A DNA stretch of 64,000 bases from Mycobacterium sp. ACS4054 (GTDB lineage Bacteria > Actinomycetota > Actinomycetes > Mycobacteriales > Mycobacteriaceae): NCBI RefSeq assembly GCF_001667275.1, contig NZ_LZHV01000050.1, forward strand, positions 183,818 to 247,817, written 5' to 3'. The notes below the pieces were generated by a model. The model had not been told where the DNA came from and made no database searches. It saw nothing but the letters and a program-made list of their open reading frames with translations. This document shows, in pieces, positions 24,978-33,287 of this stretch; position 1 is the stretch's first letter; every line of letters begins with the position of its first letter. The position numbers and the translations under genes were made by a program.

Positions 24978-26491
24978 GCCACCGTCCGGCAGTCAACGCC
25001 CGGTTGAGGTGGAGGCGCTGGAAGCGCTGTGACCGTCTGCGAAGTGGTGGTGGGGCCCGCCGGCGACGGGGTCGCGGGGCCGCCCGTGGCGCTGGTCGGG
25101 GCTGGGGCGCTGGGCCCGGAGGGAGCGGTGGTTTGTGGCGTGGTGGGTGCTGACGTCGTCGCGACACTCGGTTCGGGGGTGGGGCTCCCGGGTGTCGGGG
25201 AACCCGGCGGCGACGTGGCACGCGGTGGCGGACAGGTGGGCAGCAGGTATTCGGCCAGCAATTGCCGCAGCTGTGACTCGGCCTGGTCGAGGCTGCCGCC
25301 CGGCAGCCCGGTCTGAACCTGCACCTGCCCGGGACGGCGCAGATCCCGCAGCGTCATCGCCTGACAGTTCGAGTGGCCGGATTGGCCGTAGTCGATCAGG
25401 GACAGTTCGTTGCGGGCGCTCAGGCAGCCCACCAGATAGGGCTGCTGCAGGGGTATGCCCAACAAGGACCCCTGGATTCCGCGGACGACCGACACCTTGC
25501 CGTCGAATTCGGCGACGTAATAGTTGCGCTGGATGACCCACCACCCGATGGCCAATCCGGAGAGGACGAACAACACCGCCAGCGTCACGACGAAAAACAT
25601 CCGCCGCCGGGGCCACCGCGGACGACTGGGTGTTTCCGGTTGCGGCGCAACACGTTTGGCCGTCTCGTCGCGGGGCCGGATCGCCGACGCACGGCCCGCC
25701 GAGGTGTTTGGCAACGTCATTTGATCGTCGTCACCCGACACCGCGCCGGCGAGGATTGGCTGGGTCTGGCCGTAGTCGTAGTCGACGACGTCGGCGACCA
25801 CCACGGTCACGTTGTCCGGTCCGCCGCCGCGCAGCGCCAATTCGATGAGGCGGTAGGCGGCTTCGGCCACGTCGGGGATCTGCAGCGCCTCGAGGATGGT
25901 TTCGTCGCTGACCGGGTCACTGAGCCCGTCGGAGCAGAGCAGGTAGCGGTCACCGGCCCGCGCCTCGCGCATGGTCAATGTGGGCTCGACCTCGTGGCCG
26001 GTCAGCGCGCGCATGATCAGCGACCGCTGCGGGTGGCTGTGTGCCTCTTCGCGGGTGATGCGGCCCTCGTCGACCAGGGTCTGGACGAAGGTGTCGTCCT
26101 TGGTGATCTGCGTCAGTTCGCCGTCGCGCAGCAGGTAACCGCGTGAATCGCCGATGTGTACCAAGCCAATTCGATCGCCCGCGAACAGGATTGCGGTGAG
26201 CGTGGTGCCCATGCCCTCGAGTTCGGGCTCCGCCTCCACCTGCGCCGCGATGGCCGCATTGCCGGAGCGCACCGCCGCGTCGAGCTTGGCCAGCAGGTCG
26301 CCGCCGGGTTCGTCGTCGTCGAGATGGGCCAGCGCGGCGATCACCAATTGGGAGGCCACTTCACCGGCGGCGTGACCGCCCATGCCGTCGGCCAGGGCGA
26401 GCAGCCGCGCACCGGCGTACACGGAGTCTTCGTTATTGGCGCGTACCAAGCCGCGATCGCTGCGCGCGGCATACCGCAGGACCAGCGTCAC
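24974..26491 (-). CDS. pstP: PP2C-type Ser/Thr phosphatase PstP
   Basis: 505 aa. The PP2C domain (about 4-235) has the metal ligands in NNEDS, ADGMGGHAAGE, CSDGLSD and GGGPDNVTVVV. A linker, one transmembrane helix (about 295-318), an extracellular domain and a long Pro/Thr/Ser-rich tail follow. PstP reverses PknA/PknB phosphorylation. The start is GTG at 26491, overlapping the fhaB stop (GTGA). Confidence 0.96.
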   Translation of the reverse strand: MTLVLRYAARSDRGLVRANNEDSVYAGARLLALADGMGGHAAGEVASQLVIAALAHLDDDEPGGDLLAKLDAAVRSGNAAIAAQVEAEPELEGMGTTLTAILFAGDRIGLVHIGDSRGYLLRDGELTQITKDDTFVQTLVDEGRITREEAHSHPQRSLIMRALTGHEVEPTLTMREARAGDRYLLCSDGLSDPVSDETILEALQIPDVAEAAYRLIELALRGGGPDNVTVVVADVVDYDYGQTQPILAGAVSGDDDQMTLPNTSAGRASAIRPRDETAKRVAPQPETPSRPRWPRRRMFFVVTLAVLFVLSGLAIGWWVIQRNYYVAEFDGKVSVVRGIQGSLLGIPLQQPYLVGCLSARNELSLIDYGQSGHSNCQAMTLRDLRRPGQVQVQTGLPGGSLDQAESQLRQLLAEYLLPTCPPPRATSPPGSPTPGSPTPEPSVATTSAPTTPQTTAPSGPSAPAPTSATGGPATPSPAGPTTTSQTVTALPAPPPQPGVDCRTVA

Positions 26492-26955
26492 GGGCGCAAC
26501 TCGATCGCCGTTTTGCCGATCCGAATCGGCGTCCCTATTGGAACTCGTACCGCAGTCGTCACCTTTGCCCTGTCAAGGTAAGTGCCGTTGGTCGATCCTA
26601 GATCCTCGACGTACCATTCCGAACCGCGCTGAGACAGCCTGGCGTGCCGCGTCGAGGCGTAATCGTCGGTGAGCACGAGCGTCGAATCGTCAGCTCGGCC
26701 GATCAGCACCGGCTGCCCGCTGAGCGTGATGCGGGCCCCCGCCAAGGCCCCCTCGGTCACCACGAGGTAGCGCGCGGCATGCCGACGTTGCCGTGAAGGC
26801 AGCAGAGTGCTGCGCAACGCCAGGCCGCGACGCACCATGACGGCGCCGGTGGGCGCGTAGATATCGGTCCGCAAGATCCGCAACACGGACCAGATGAATA
26901 CCCACAACAACATTAAAAAACCGGCACGCGTCAGTTGCAGTACGAGTCCCTGCAT
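26488..26955 (-). CDS. fhaB: FHA-domain membrane protein FhaB/FipA
   Basis: 155 aa. One N-terminal transmembrane helix (about 8-27), then an FHA domain (about 80-150) with VLIGRADDSTLVL, the phosphothreonine-binding S-x-x-H region YASTRHARL and LGSTNGTYLD. FHA domains bind phosphothreonine peptides; FhaB is a substrate and adaptor of the PknA/PknB system. It is followed by pstP with a 4-nt overlap. fhaA is 134 bp upstream. Confidence 0.95.
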   Translation of the reverse strand: MQGLVLQLTRAGFLMLLWVFIWSVLRILRTDIYAPTGAVMVRRGLALRSTLLPSRQRRHAARYLVVTEGALAGARITLSGQPVLIGRADDSTLVLTDDYASTRHARLSQRGSEWYVEDLGSTNGTYLDRAKVTTAVRVPIGTPIRIGKTAIELRP

Positions 26956-27089
26956 CTGGCGTCCTTTCCGTCCTGGCCCCGAAATCCCAGCGTCCCCCCG
27001 ACGCCCGTGACCCCGAGCACATCGGCAACGTCACGATACTTGGACGGCGGTCGACGCGGGGCGAAGCACGGCAGCGTTGAGCCCCGCGG

Positions 27090-28757
27090 TTAGTGGATCC
27101 GGACGATGATCTCCGAGTGGCCCAGACGGATCACGTCGCCGTCCGCCAGCTGCCACTCCTGCACCGGTGCGTTGTTGACGGTGGTGCCGTTGGTCGAGTT
27201 CAGGTCCGAGAGGAGCGCCACCTGCCCGTCCCAGCGGATCTCGAGGTGCCGTCGTGAGACACCGGTGTCCGGCAACCGGAACTGGGCGTCTTGTCCGCGG
27301 CCCACGATGTTGGAGCCCTCGCGCAGCTGATAGGTGCGCCCGCTGCCGTCGTCGAGCTGGAGGGTGACGGCGGTTCCGGCCGCGCCGTAGCCACCGCCGC
27401 CGTAGGCGCCATAGCCTCCGGCCTGTTGCCCGTAGTCGGCCGGCTGGCCGTAGTCCGCGGGCTGGCCGTACTCGCTCGGCTGCGCATACTCGGCCTGCTG
27501 GCCGTAGTCGTAGTCGCGGTGAGCGGTCTCGGGGTAGCCGCCGGCCTGACCCTGGTATCCGCCGGCCGGGACGTTCTCGGAGTACTGCGTGTAGTCCCCG
27601 CCGTACTCCTGCCGGCCGTAGCCGCCGCCCTGCTGGTAGCCCTGGTCGTAGCCGCCGCCTTGTTCGTAGCCGCCGCCCTGCTCATACCCGCCGCCCTGCT
27701 CATACCCGCCGCCCTGCTCGGGGTAGGCCGGGCGTTGCTCAGGCGGAGCGTAGCCACCCTCATCGGGGCGGGCCGGTCCGCGGCCGTACTCGCCGTAGCC
27801 GCCGTAGCCCTGCTGGCCGCCGCCGGGCTGGCCGCCACCCGGTTGACCGCCGGCGGGCGGGCCGTAGCCGCCCCCCTGCCGGTAGCCCTGGTCGTAGCCT
27901 TGGCCGCCGCCGTAACCGCCGGGAGCCGGGGGACGCTGCTCATACTGCGGCGGGTAGCCGCCCTGGCCCTGCTCGGGGTAGCCGCCCGGCCCCTGGTAGC
28001 CGCGCTGCTCGGGGTAGCCGCCGGGGCCCTGGTAGCCGCGCTGCTCGGGATAGCCGCCGGGGGCCTGGTAGCCGCCTTGCTCCGGGTAGCCGCCCTGCTC
28101 GGGGTGGCGGGGTGGCGGGTAGCCCTGCTGCGGCGGATAGCCGCTCTGCTCGGGCGGGTATCCGCCGCGCGGGTCAGGTCCCCCCTGCGGTTCCGCGCCG
28201 CCTTCTTGCGGCCGCGGGTAGCGGTCGTCGTAGTACTCATCGCTGGGCCGACCCGGCCCCTGAGCCCCGCGGTAGCTCGAATCGTCAGTCATTGGTGCTA
28301 CTCCTCGTTCTGCGCCGAACGCACTATTTGATTGTGGCCGGACGGGATCGTTGACCATCGGGCGGGGCTGCACATCGGGGTTGACAGCACCACGGGCGCG
28401 GTACTGGCCGGTACGCAGGTTCGACGACTGCTCGAACCGGACGACCACCTCACCATACGTTTGCCACCCCTGTTCCTGGATGTAGTCGGCCAAGTACCTA
28501 GCGAAAGCGCCCGACGTGAGATCAGGGTCGGCGCCCACCTTCTCGAAGTCGTGCCTACCGAGGGTAATGATGTATTCGTTGGGGGCCAAAAGGCGATTGC
28601 CGTGCAGCGTCTCGACGCCGTCGCGGGCCTCGCGGCGCAGCAGCGCTTCGACCTCCTGCGGAACGATCGACCCGCCGAAGACCCGGGCGAACGCGTTGTC
28701 GACGGTGGCCTCGAGCTTCCGCTCGATCCGCGCCGCCAGCCCCCGTTGGCTACTCAT
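27090..28757 (-). CDS. fhaA: FHA-domain protein FhaA with long GYPEQ-rich repeat region
   Basis: 555 aa. An N-terminal DUF3662 domain (about 1-120) is followed by a very long low-complexity region (about 165-440) of Gly-Tyr-Pro-Gln-Glu repeats (variants of GGYPEQ and GYQGPGGYPEQ), and a C-terminal FHA domain (about 465-550) with NIVGRGQDAQF, SRRHLEI and LNSTNGTTVN. FhaA binds the phosphorylated pseudokinase domain of MviN and restrains peptidoglycan synthesis in mycobacteria. It starts the operon fhaA-fhaB-pstP-rodA-pbpA-pknA-pknB. Confidence 0.95.
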   Translation of the reverse strand: MSSQRGLAARIERKLEATVDNAFARVFGGSIVPQEVEALLRREARDGVETLHGNRLLAPNEYIITLGRHDFEKVGADPDLTSGAFARYLADYIQEQGWQTYGEVVVRFEQSSNLRTGQYRARGAVNPDVQPRPMVNDPVRPQSNSAFGAERGVAPMTDDSSYRGAQGPGRPSDEYYDDRYPRPQEGGAEPQGGPDPRGGYPPEQSGYPPQQGYPPPRHPEQGGYPEQGGYQAPGGYPEQRGYQGPGGYPEQRGYQGPGGYPEQGQGGYPPQYEQRPPAPGGYGGGQGYDQGYRQGGGYGPPAGGQPGGGQPGGGQQGYGGYGEYGRGPARPDEGGYAPPEQRPAYPEQGGGYEQGGGYEQGGGYEQGGGYDQGYQQGGGYGRQEYGGDYTQYSENVPAGGYQGQAGGYPETAHRDYDYGQQAEYAQPSEYGQPADYGQPADYGQQAGGYGAYGGGGYGAAGTAVTLQLDDGSGRTYQLREGSNIVGRGQDAQFRLPDTGVSRRHLEIRWDGQVALLSDLNSTNGTTVNNAPVQEWQLADGDVIRLGHSEIIVRIH

Positions 28758-28986
28758 GCCCCGGCGCCCGCCCGCACTTGCCGCAGCATGTCGTCGGCGC
28801 GCGGCAAACGGCTTTCACTCCAGCATGGTATCGGGATTGCGTGACGCCGCGGCACCGTCGAAACTCTGAGAGTTTGCGTCCGCACTGCTCAGAGGGGTTG
28901 TCCGCCAGCGCCGGACGCCGTCAAGCCCGACCAGGCAGTTGGGGAACCCGGCCATTAGAGTGGTATGGTCCATCGGTTGTTTTTCC

Positions 28987-29069
28987 GGGCGAGTGGCGGA
29001 ATGGCAGACGCGCTGGCTTCAGGTGCCAGTGTCCTTCGGGACGTGGGGGTTCAAGTCCCCCTTCGCCCA
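28987..29069 (+). tRNA. leuT: tRNA-Leu (CAG)
   Basis: An 83-nt class II tRNA: acceptor GGGCGAG pairs with TTCGCCC, the anticodon loop TTCAGGT gives CAG, the long variable arm GTGTCCTTCGGGACGT forms a stem, and the T-arm is GGGGG TTCAAGT CCCCC. CA of the 3' end follows at 29070-29071. Confidence 0.96.
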
Positions 29070-29089
29070 CATTTTGAATATCGGCGCTG

Positions 29090-29118
29090 AGGTCGCGGAC
29101 TCGAGAAGTTCGCGACCT
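29090..29118. terminator. Hairpin between tRNA-Leu and the convergent small gene
   Basis: AGGTCGCG (29090-29097) pairs with CGCGACCT (29111-29118) around a 13-nt loop, followed on the plus strand by TCGTGTTTTC. It lies 20 nt after tRNA-Leu and just after the minus-strand gene that ends at 29127, so it could end both transcripts. Confidence 0.5.
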
Positions 29119-29126
29119 TCGTGTTT

Positions 29127-29363
29127 TCACAAGGCTCGGCCCTCGTCGCGGTCCTCATCCCAGTGGGCCCATTCCGGCAGCGGGGTATTCGGCATCGCGC
29201 CGCGGGCGGAGGCCTCGTAGCCCGGTTGGGGGCCATGCGGCTTCCAACGGGGATCCGATCGGTTCGCCCGTGAGCGCCGGACCGCGCGGACGACCAAAGC
29301 GACGGCGCCGCCGACGATGAAGGCAATCAGCACCACCTTGAGGACCAGCAACAGCACGGCCAT
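29127..29363 (-). CDS. Small membrane protein of unknown function
   Basis: 78 aa. A single N-terminal transmembrane helix (about 3-25, VLLLVLKVVLIAFIVGGAVALV) is followed by a basic patch (RAVRRSRANR) and a hydrophilic tail ending EWAHWDEDRDEGRAL. GAGGAG precedes the ATG. I do not recognise a family. It stands alone between tRNA-Leu and the toxin locus, converging on the tRNA. Confidence 0.6.
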   Translation of the reverse strand: MAVLLLVLKVVLIAFIVGGAVALVVRAVRRSRANRSDPRWKPHGPQPGYEASARGAMPNTPLPEWAHWDEDRDEGRAL

Positions 29364-29444
29364 GGGTCTTGGCTCCTCGGGCTTGGGTGAATTGACGTCG
29401 GCTACCGCATCAGTAGCGTAATTGCCAGCTCAGGAGGGGTGGCA

Positions 29445-29507
29445 ATGTTCGTCGCGGAGCGTGACGCCGCGCAGCTACGGGTGACGCGATGCGGCTGCGC
29501 TACATAA
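29445..29507 (+). CDS. Short leader ORF overlapping the toxin start
   Basis: ATG at 29445 is placed 5 nt after the strong ribosome-binding site AGGAGGGG (29432-29439) and encodes 20 aa (MFVAERDAAQLRVTRCGCAT) before TAA at 29505. It overlaps the toxin start at 29489 in another frame. The toxin ATG has no comparable site of its own, so this mini-ORF may couple toxin translation. Mycobacterial toxins of this kind are often preceded by a small gene whose product also begins MFV, as I recall it, so this may be a deletion remnant. Speculative. Confidence 0.35.
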   Translation: MFVAERDAAQLRVTRCGCAT

Positions 29508-31435
29508 GCGTTGCGGCCCTGATTGCCGAGGCCGGCGGCGACCCGTGGGCTGTCAACAAGAGCCTGCAAGCCGGCAGGCCCGGGGAGATCTCCTCTCTGG
29601 CAGAAGCCTTCCACCGAGCGGGCCGATGCACTTCCGAGGCCCAGCACGCCTTCGAGCAAGCCCGTAACCGCTTCGACGCTGCGTGGAACCGCCAGGGCGG
29701 AAGCGGCAATCCGATCAATGACTCCAGCGATGTGCAGCGGGTGACGCAGTCGCTCGGCGACCAGTCCTTGCAGCTGCCCAAGATCGGCGTCGACCTGGAA
29801 AACATCGCCGCTTCCTTGGCCGAGGCGCAGAAGGCCGCGGCGGGACAGATCGCGACCCTCGAGAACCAGCTGCAAACACTCGACGACCTGATCGGTCAGG
29901 CCGTCGCGATGGAGCAATCCGGCAACCTGAGCGCGGAGGACCGGCACATCCTCGATGCCCTGATCCGCAATTGCGAGAGGGATGCCATCGATGACACGAA
30001 AGACGCACTGGCACATCTGAATTCGATACGTAACGGCTATGCCGATGGCTTACACAATTCGCTGGGCAACCTGCGAACCGAAGGATACGATCCCGCTCGC
30101 CTGCACGATGTCGACGCGGACGGTTCGCCCAAGCCCACCGAGGCCCAGTTGCAAGCACTCGCCGACCTCCGTCGGATCACCGACCAAGCGGTGGTGGATC
30201 AGATGGGCAAGGTGCGCGCCGCGCAGGATGCCCTGAACAAGGCGATGGCCGACCTTTACACGCACGGCCCGGGGTCGCCGGAGGGCGAGGCCGCCAGCGC
30301 GAAGCTGCCCAAGCTGAAAGCGGACCTGGCGCACGCGCTCGACGACCTTGGCAAGATTCCCGACTACAAAGACGTCGACCCCGCATCGATCGCGATCGCT
30401 CCCGACGGTCGTTTCATGTTCACCCACACCGTCGACGGGCAGCCCGTGCAGGTCTACGGGCAGCTCAAGGACGGCGCGGGCGAATTCTTCGATCAGGCCA
30501 TGGGCACGTCCTATGTCTTCAGCGGCGGCAAGTTGACCGGCATGCGCACGCTCGATCCCGGGAAGGTGGAAGCCACGCCCGAACCGCTGTGGAGCGCAAT
30601 CACTTTGGCTGTCGGGGGTTACGGGTTGAAGGCGGGCGGCGAGGTCGCTTGGCAAGGGCTCAAGACGTTGTTTACTCGCGAAACGCTGGAGGGCTTGACC
30701 GGCGACAACGTCTTAGCCCGCGCAATGAGCGGGGCCGAGATACGTGAGGCGATCGCCGAAGCGCATCTCCCTCCGCGGGGGTCGCCAATTCCCGATGCGG
30801 GCGGACAACCCGTGCCCGGCGCCACCCAACCCGGTCCGGCACCCGTCGTCGAGCACGCTCCGCACCCTGGTGGTGGCGGCGGTGAGCTTCCGCCCGATGC
30901 AGGACCGCCGGCACCGCATGTCCCGGTCGCGCCGGACGGACCTCTGACCGAGGTGCCCGCCGACGCGCCAGCACCACCGCCGCTGCCGCGTGACCACGAG
31001 TTGTTCCATGGATACAACGCGATCGAACTGGGGCCGGAGTTCACTGGAGCTGACGGGCAACTCATTTATCCCGACGACACGCTGCCCACGAAACCCTACG
31101 CGGTGCCAGGGACTATCGTTCCCGACGTTAAGTTGCCGCAGGGCACCGTCCTTAGCCGCTTCGGCTACCCGGGCGGAGGTTACCTAGCACCTGATGGAAC
31201 GCCGTTCGCAGAAGTAGCGCTTCCACCCGAGAGTGCCGTGAAACCGTACTTTCAGTACGTTGTGAAGGACCCGGCAGCTCTACCACCCGGCTGGCGTATT
31301 GAAGAATCGAAAGTAGCGCCCTGGTTTCATCAGCCGGGCGGCGGTCAACAATTCCGAATCATTGATGATTTCGGCAATACGGGCAATGTAGAAGAATTGG
31401 TCAGGTACGGATTCCTCGTGAGGATAAGGCGATGA
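29489..31435 (+). CDS. Polymorphic toxin with C-terminal TNT-type NAD+ glycohydrolase domain
   Basis: 648 aa, no signal peptide. The N-terminal 250 residues are mostly helical (MRLRYISVAALIAEAGGDPW and on), a domain I recall at the N-termini of several mycobacterial secreted or toxin-like proteins. A central globular part (about 290-400) and a Pro/Gly-rich linker (about 430-505) precede a domain of about 120 residues (525-648) with the TNT marks: YPDDTLPTKPY, R557 in SRFGYPGGGYLAPDGTPF, and GGGQQF with Q620/Q621. The TNT of M. tuberculosis CpnT hydrolyses NAD+ in host cells and needs such Arg and Gln residues. The stop overlaps the next gene by 4 nt (ATGA). Activity and secretion route are inferred. 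Confidence 0.8.
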   Translation: MRLRYISVAALIAEAGGDPWAVNKSLQAGRPGEISSLAEAFHRAGRCTSEAQHAFEQARNRFDAAWNRQGGSGNPINDSSDVQRVTQSLGDQSLQLPKIGVDLENIAASLAEAQKAAAGQIATLENQLQTLDDLIGQAVAMEQSGNLSAEDRHILDALIRNCERDAIDDTKDALAHLNSIRNGYADGLHNSLGNLRTEGYDPARLHDVDADGSPKPTEAQLQALADLRRITDQAVVDQMGKVRAAQDALNKAMADLYTHGPGSPEGEAASAKLPKLKADLAHALDDLGKIPDYKDVDPASIAIAPDGRFMFTHTVDGQPVQVYGQLKDGAGEFFDQAMGTSYVFSGGKLTGMRTLDPGKVEATPEPLWSAITLAVGGYGLKAGGEVAWQGLKTLFTRETLEGLTGDNVLARAMSGAEIREAIAEAHLPPRGSPIPDAGGQPVPGATQPGPAPVVEHAPHPGGGGGELPPDAGPPAPHVPVAPDGPLTEVPADAPAPPPLPRDHELFHGYNAIELGPEFTGADGQLIYPDDTLPTKPYAVPGTIVPDVKLPQGTVLSRFGYPGGGYLAPDGTPFAEVALPPESAVKPYFQYVVKDPAALPPGWRIEESKVAPWFHQPGGGQQFRIIDDFGNTGNVEELVRYGFLVRIRR

Positions 31436-31905
31436 AAGACTTTTCTCGATTAGCGAGTAACTGGTATCGGTGGGCCCCGGGCATGGGTGGGGGTAAGGCA
31501 TCAGTCTCAACCGAATGCGCCGACTGTGCAGTCCTATTCAGCACCGACGATTATTCGGTCCATCTACGCAATGAGGGAGATTGGTGGGTTGTGGATACCG
31601 TCAATGACCGTGGGCAGCGACGCAATGGCGCCGCGCGGTTTTCGAACTTCGATATGGCGGAAAAATATCTCATCTGGGACTGGGCAACCACGGCGCGCTC
31701 ACACCTCGCATCAGGCCCCTTGGGTGCCGACCTTGCCCGGCAAGGTTACGCATCCGATGTGGAAGTGTCGAAGACGGACTCAGGTTACAAGATATGCCTC
31801 AACAATCAATGCGCCGTTTTATCAGTGGTCAACGCGACAATCTTCAGCCATCTTATGGGCAAGTCCGTGGACGAAATTGAGCAGATGGTTACGAGCGGCC
31901 TATAG
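31432..31905 (+). CDS. Probable cognate immunity protein of the TNT toxin
   Basis: 157 aa, no signal peptide or membrane segment, so it should be cytoplasmic. It is acidic to neutral with many aromatic residues (NWYRWAPG, EGDWWVVDTVNDRG, EKYLIWDW). I do not recognise a family with certainty. The call rests on position: its ATG overlaps the toxin stop by 4 nt, as expected when toxin and antidote are made in step, and it is the last gene of the unit. Its base composition is visibly more A/T-rich than its neighbours, a sign of recent acquisition. Function is inferred. Confidence 0.6.
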   Translation: MKDFSRLASNWYRWAPGMGGGKASVSTECADCAVLFSTDDYSVHLRNEGDWWVVDTVNDRGQRRNGAARFSNFDMAEKYLIWDWATTARSHLASGPLGADLARQGYASDVEVSKTDSGYKICLNNQCAVLSVVNATIFSHLMGKSVDEIEQMVTSGL

Positions 31906-31959
31906 CCGTGTTGTGACAAAGTAGGAAGCACCCGGCCATCCCACTTTTCATGCACCCGG

Positions 31960-32289
31960 TTACGACTGCACAAACCGCAAGACATCCGGCGTAACGGCGT
32001 CGGTGATGTCGTCGTACTCGGGGTGCTTCTTGAGCACGGTGCCGATCATCGAGCACACGGGGACGATGCGTTTCCCTTCGCCCCGCGCTTCGTTCAGCGC
32101 CTCCTCGACCAGGATCGTCGCCAGCCCGCGCCCGCCATACGCCGGGTCGATCTCGGTGTGAAAGAAGACGCGCTGGTCACCGCGGTCGGCGAAATCGGCG
32201 AGGCCAACCTGCTTGCCCTCCACGGCGATCGTGTACCGACCCTCCTCGAGCGTGACGGTCGCTTCTGCTCCGGTCTTATCGGTGGCCAT
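31960..32289 (-). CDS. GNAT-type N-acetyltransferase, small (GCN5-related)
   Basis: 109 aa, the minimal GNAT fold. It has the acetyl-CoA-binding stretch EIDPAYGGRGLATILVEEAL (motif A, R/Q-x-x-G-x-G/A) and the following PVCSMIGTVLKKHPEYDD of the short YidJ-like family. Substrate unknown. It overlaps the pirin gene by 14 nt and is probably co-transcribed with it. Confidence 0.82.
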   Translation of the reverse strand: MATDKTGAEATVTLEEGRYTIAVEGKQVGLADFADRGDQRVFFHTEIDPAYGGRGLATILVEEALNEARGEGKRIVPVCSMIGTVLKKHPEYDDITDAVTPDVLRFVQS

Positions 32290-33259
32290 CTGTACTTTCC
32301 TTTCCTTGCGATGCGGGTCGAGGCCGCAGCCGAGTGGTCGGCAGCGGCGGGGCGGGCAATCGGCTCAGCGAACCCCGATAGCCCTGGACGGCGCCGAAGC
32401 GCTCGTCGCCGTCCTCCCAGAGTTGGCGGTAACGCGCGATGTCGTCGTGGGTTCGCCCGACGAAGTTCCACCACATCACCAACTCCTCGGTGAACGGCGT
32501 GCCGCCGAGCAGCAGAACACGCGCAGGCCCGTCGCCGTTGTTGGACAGCTGCAGGGCGGAGCGCCCGGGGTTCAGGTAGGCGAGGGAAGCAACCGTCAGG
32601 GCGGTCTCGTCGACGCGGACGGCGCCCAGATCGCACAGCACGCCATGCTCGAAAGCCGGGTCGATGTCGACGTCGACGCGAGATCCGGCGTCGAGGTCGA
32701 TCTGGGCACCTAGCAGCGGAGTGAAGGCATGCACCGGCGACGAGCCGCCGGCCAGATCACCGAGAAACACGCGAACGGTGGCGCCCGAAAGGGATACAGG
32801 CTTCGGAACGTAGTGATCGAAGCCGCGGCCGGTATCGCGATCGGAATCGGGCAGCGCGACCCACAGCTGGACACCGTGCAGGTCAGTCGACGACGGGACC
32901 GATACCTCGGAGTGGCAAATGCCGGCGCCGGCGGTCATGAGGTTCAGCTCGCCGGGCCGCACCGCGGCCTGCACGCCGCCGCTGTCGTTGTGCTCCACTT
33001 CCCCACTGAACAACCAACTCACCGTTTGTAGTCCGGTGTGCGGATGCGGCGGAACGTCCATGCGCGCCAATGTCGGCCCGTAGTGGTCGATGAAGCACCA
33101 CGCCCCGATCAACGAGCGCTGACGTTGCGGAAGCGTGCGGTGCACCCGCATCGCCCTGGGCCCGCCCAAGGGAACCTCGCGGGGGCACAGCACCTCTACG
33201 CCCGCGCTGGGTGAAGCAGCGCAAGCGACTTCGACCGGCGCCGGCTCAAGGTTGCTCAT
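32276..33259 (-). CDS. Pirin family protein
   Basis: 327 aa, two cupin domains. The N-terminal one holds the metal-binding pattern FIDHYGP, then PHPHTGLQTVSWLFSGEVEHND, followed by MTAGAGICHSEV. The C-terminal cupin begins near residue 170. Pirins bind iron and some have quercetinase activity; the physiological substrate here is unknown. The start is the ATG at 33259 (MSNLEPAP). It precedes the GNAT gene with overlap and follows the acyl-CoA dehydrogenase by 28 nt, so the three may form one unit. Confidence 0.88.
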   Translation of the reverse strand: MSNLEPAPVEVACAASPSAGVEVLCPREVPLGGPRAMRVHRTLPQRQRSLIGAWCFIDHYGPTLARMDVPPHPHTGLQTVSWLFSGEVEHNDSGGVQAAVRPGELNLMTAGAGICHSEVSVPSSTDLHGVQLWVALPDSDRDTGRGFDHYVPKPVSLSGATVRVFLGDLAGGSSPVHAFTPLLGAQIDLDAGSRVDVDIDPAFEHGVLCDLGAVRVDETALTVASLAYLNPGRSALQLSNNGDGPARVLLLGGTPFTEELVMWWNFVGRTHDDIARYRQLWEDGDERFGAVQGYRGSLSRLPAPPLPTTRLRPRPASQGKESTDGHR

Positions 33260-33287
33260 CGTCCTCCCCGACCGTACCCAGATCCGG

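Noticed and set aside
27400..28180. Regular repeats in fhaA taken as a CRISPR array
   Set aside because: Units are in frame, coding and vary by codon steps, with no unique spacers.
29071..29488. Integrase or attachment site next to tRNA-Leu
   Set aside because: No integrase gene and no repeated tRNA 3' segment was found further along, so integration by a phage-type event is not supported.
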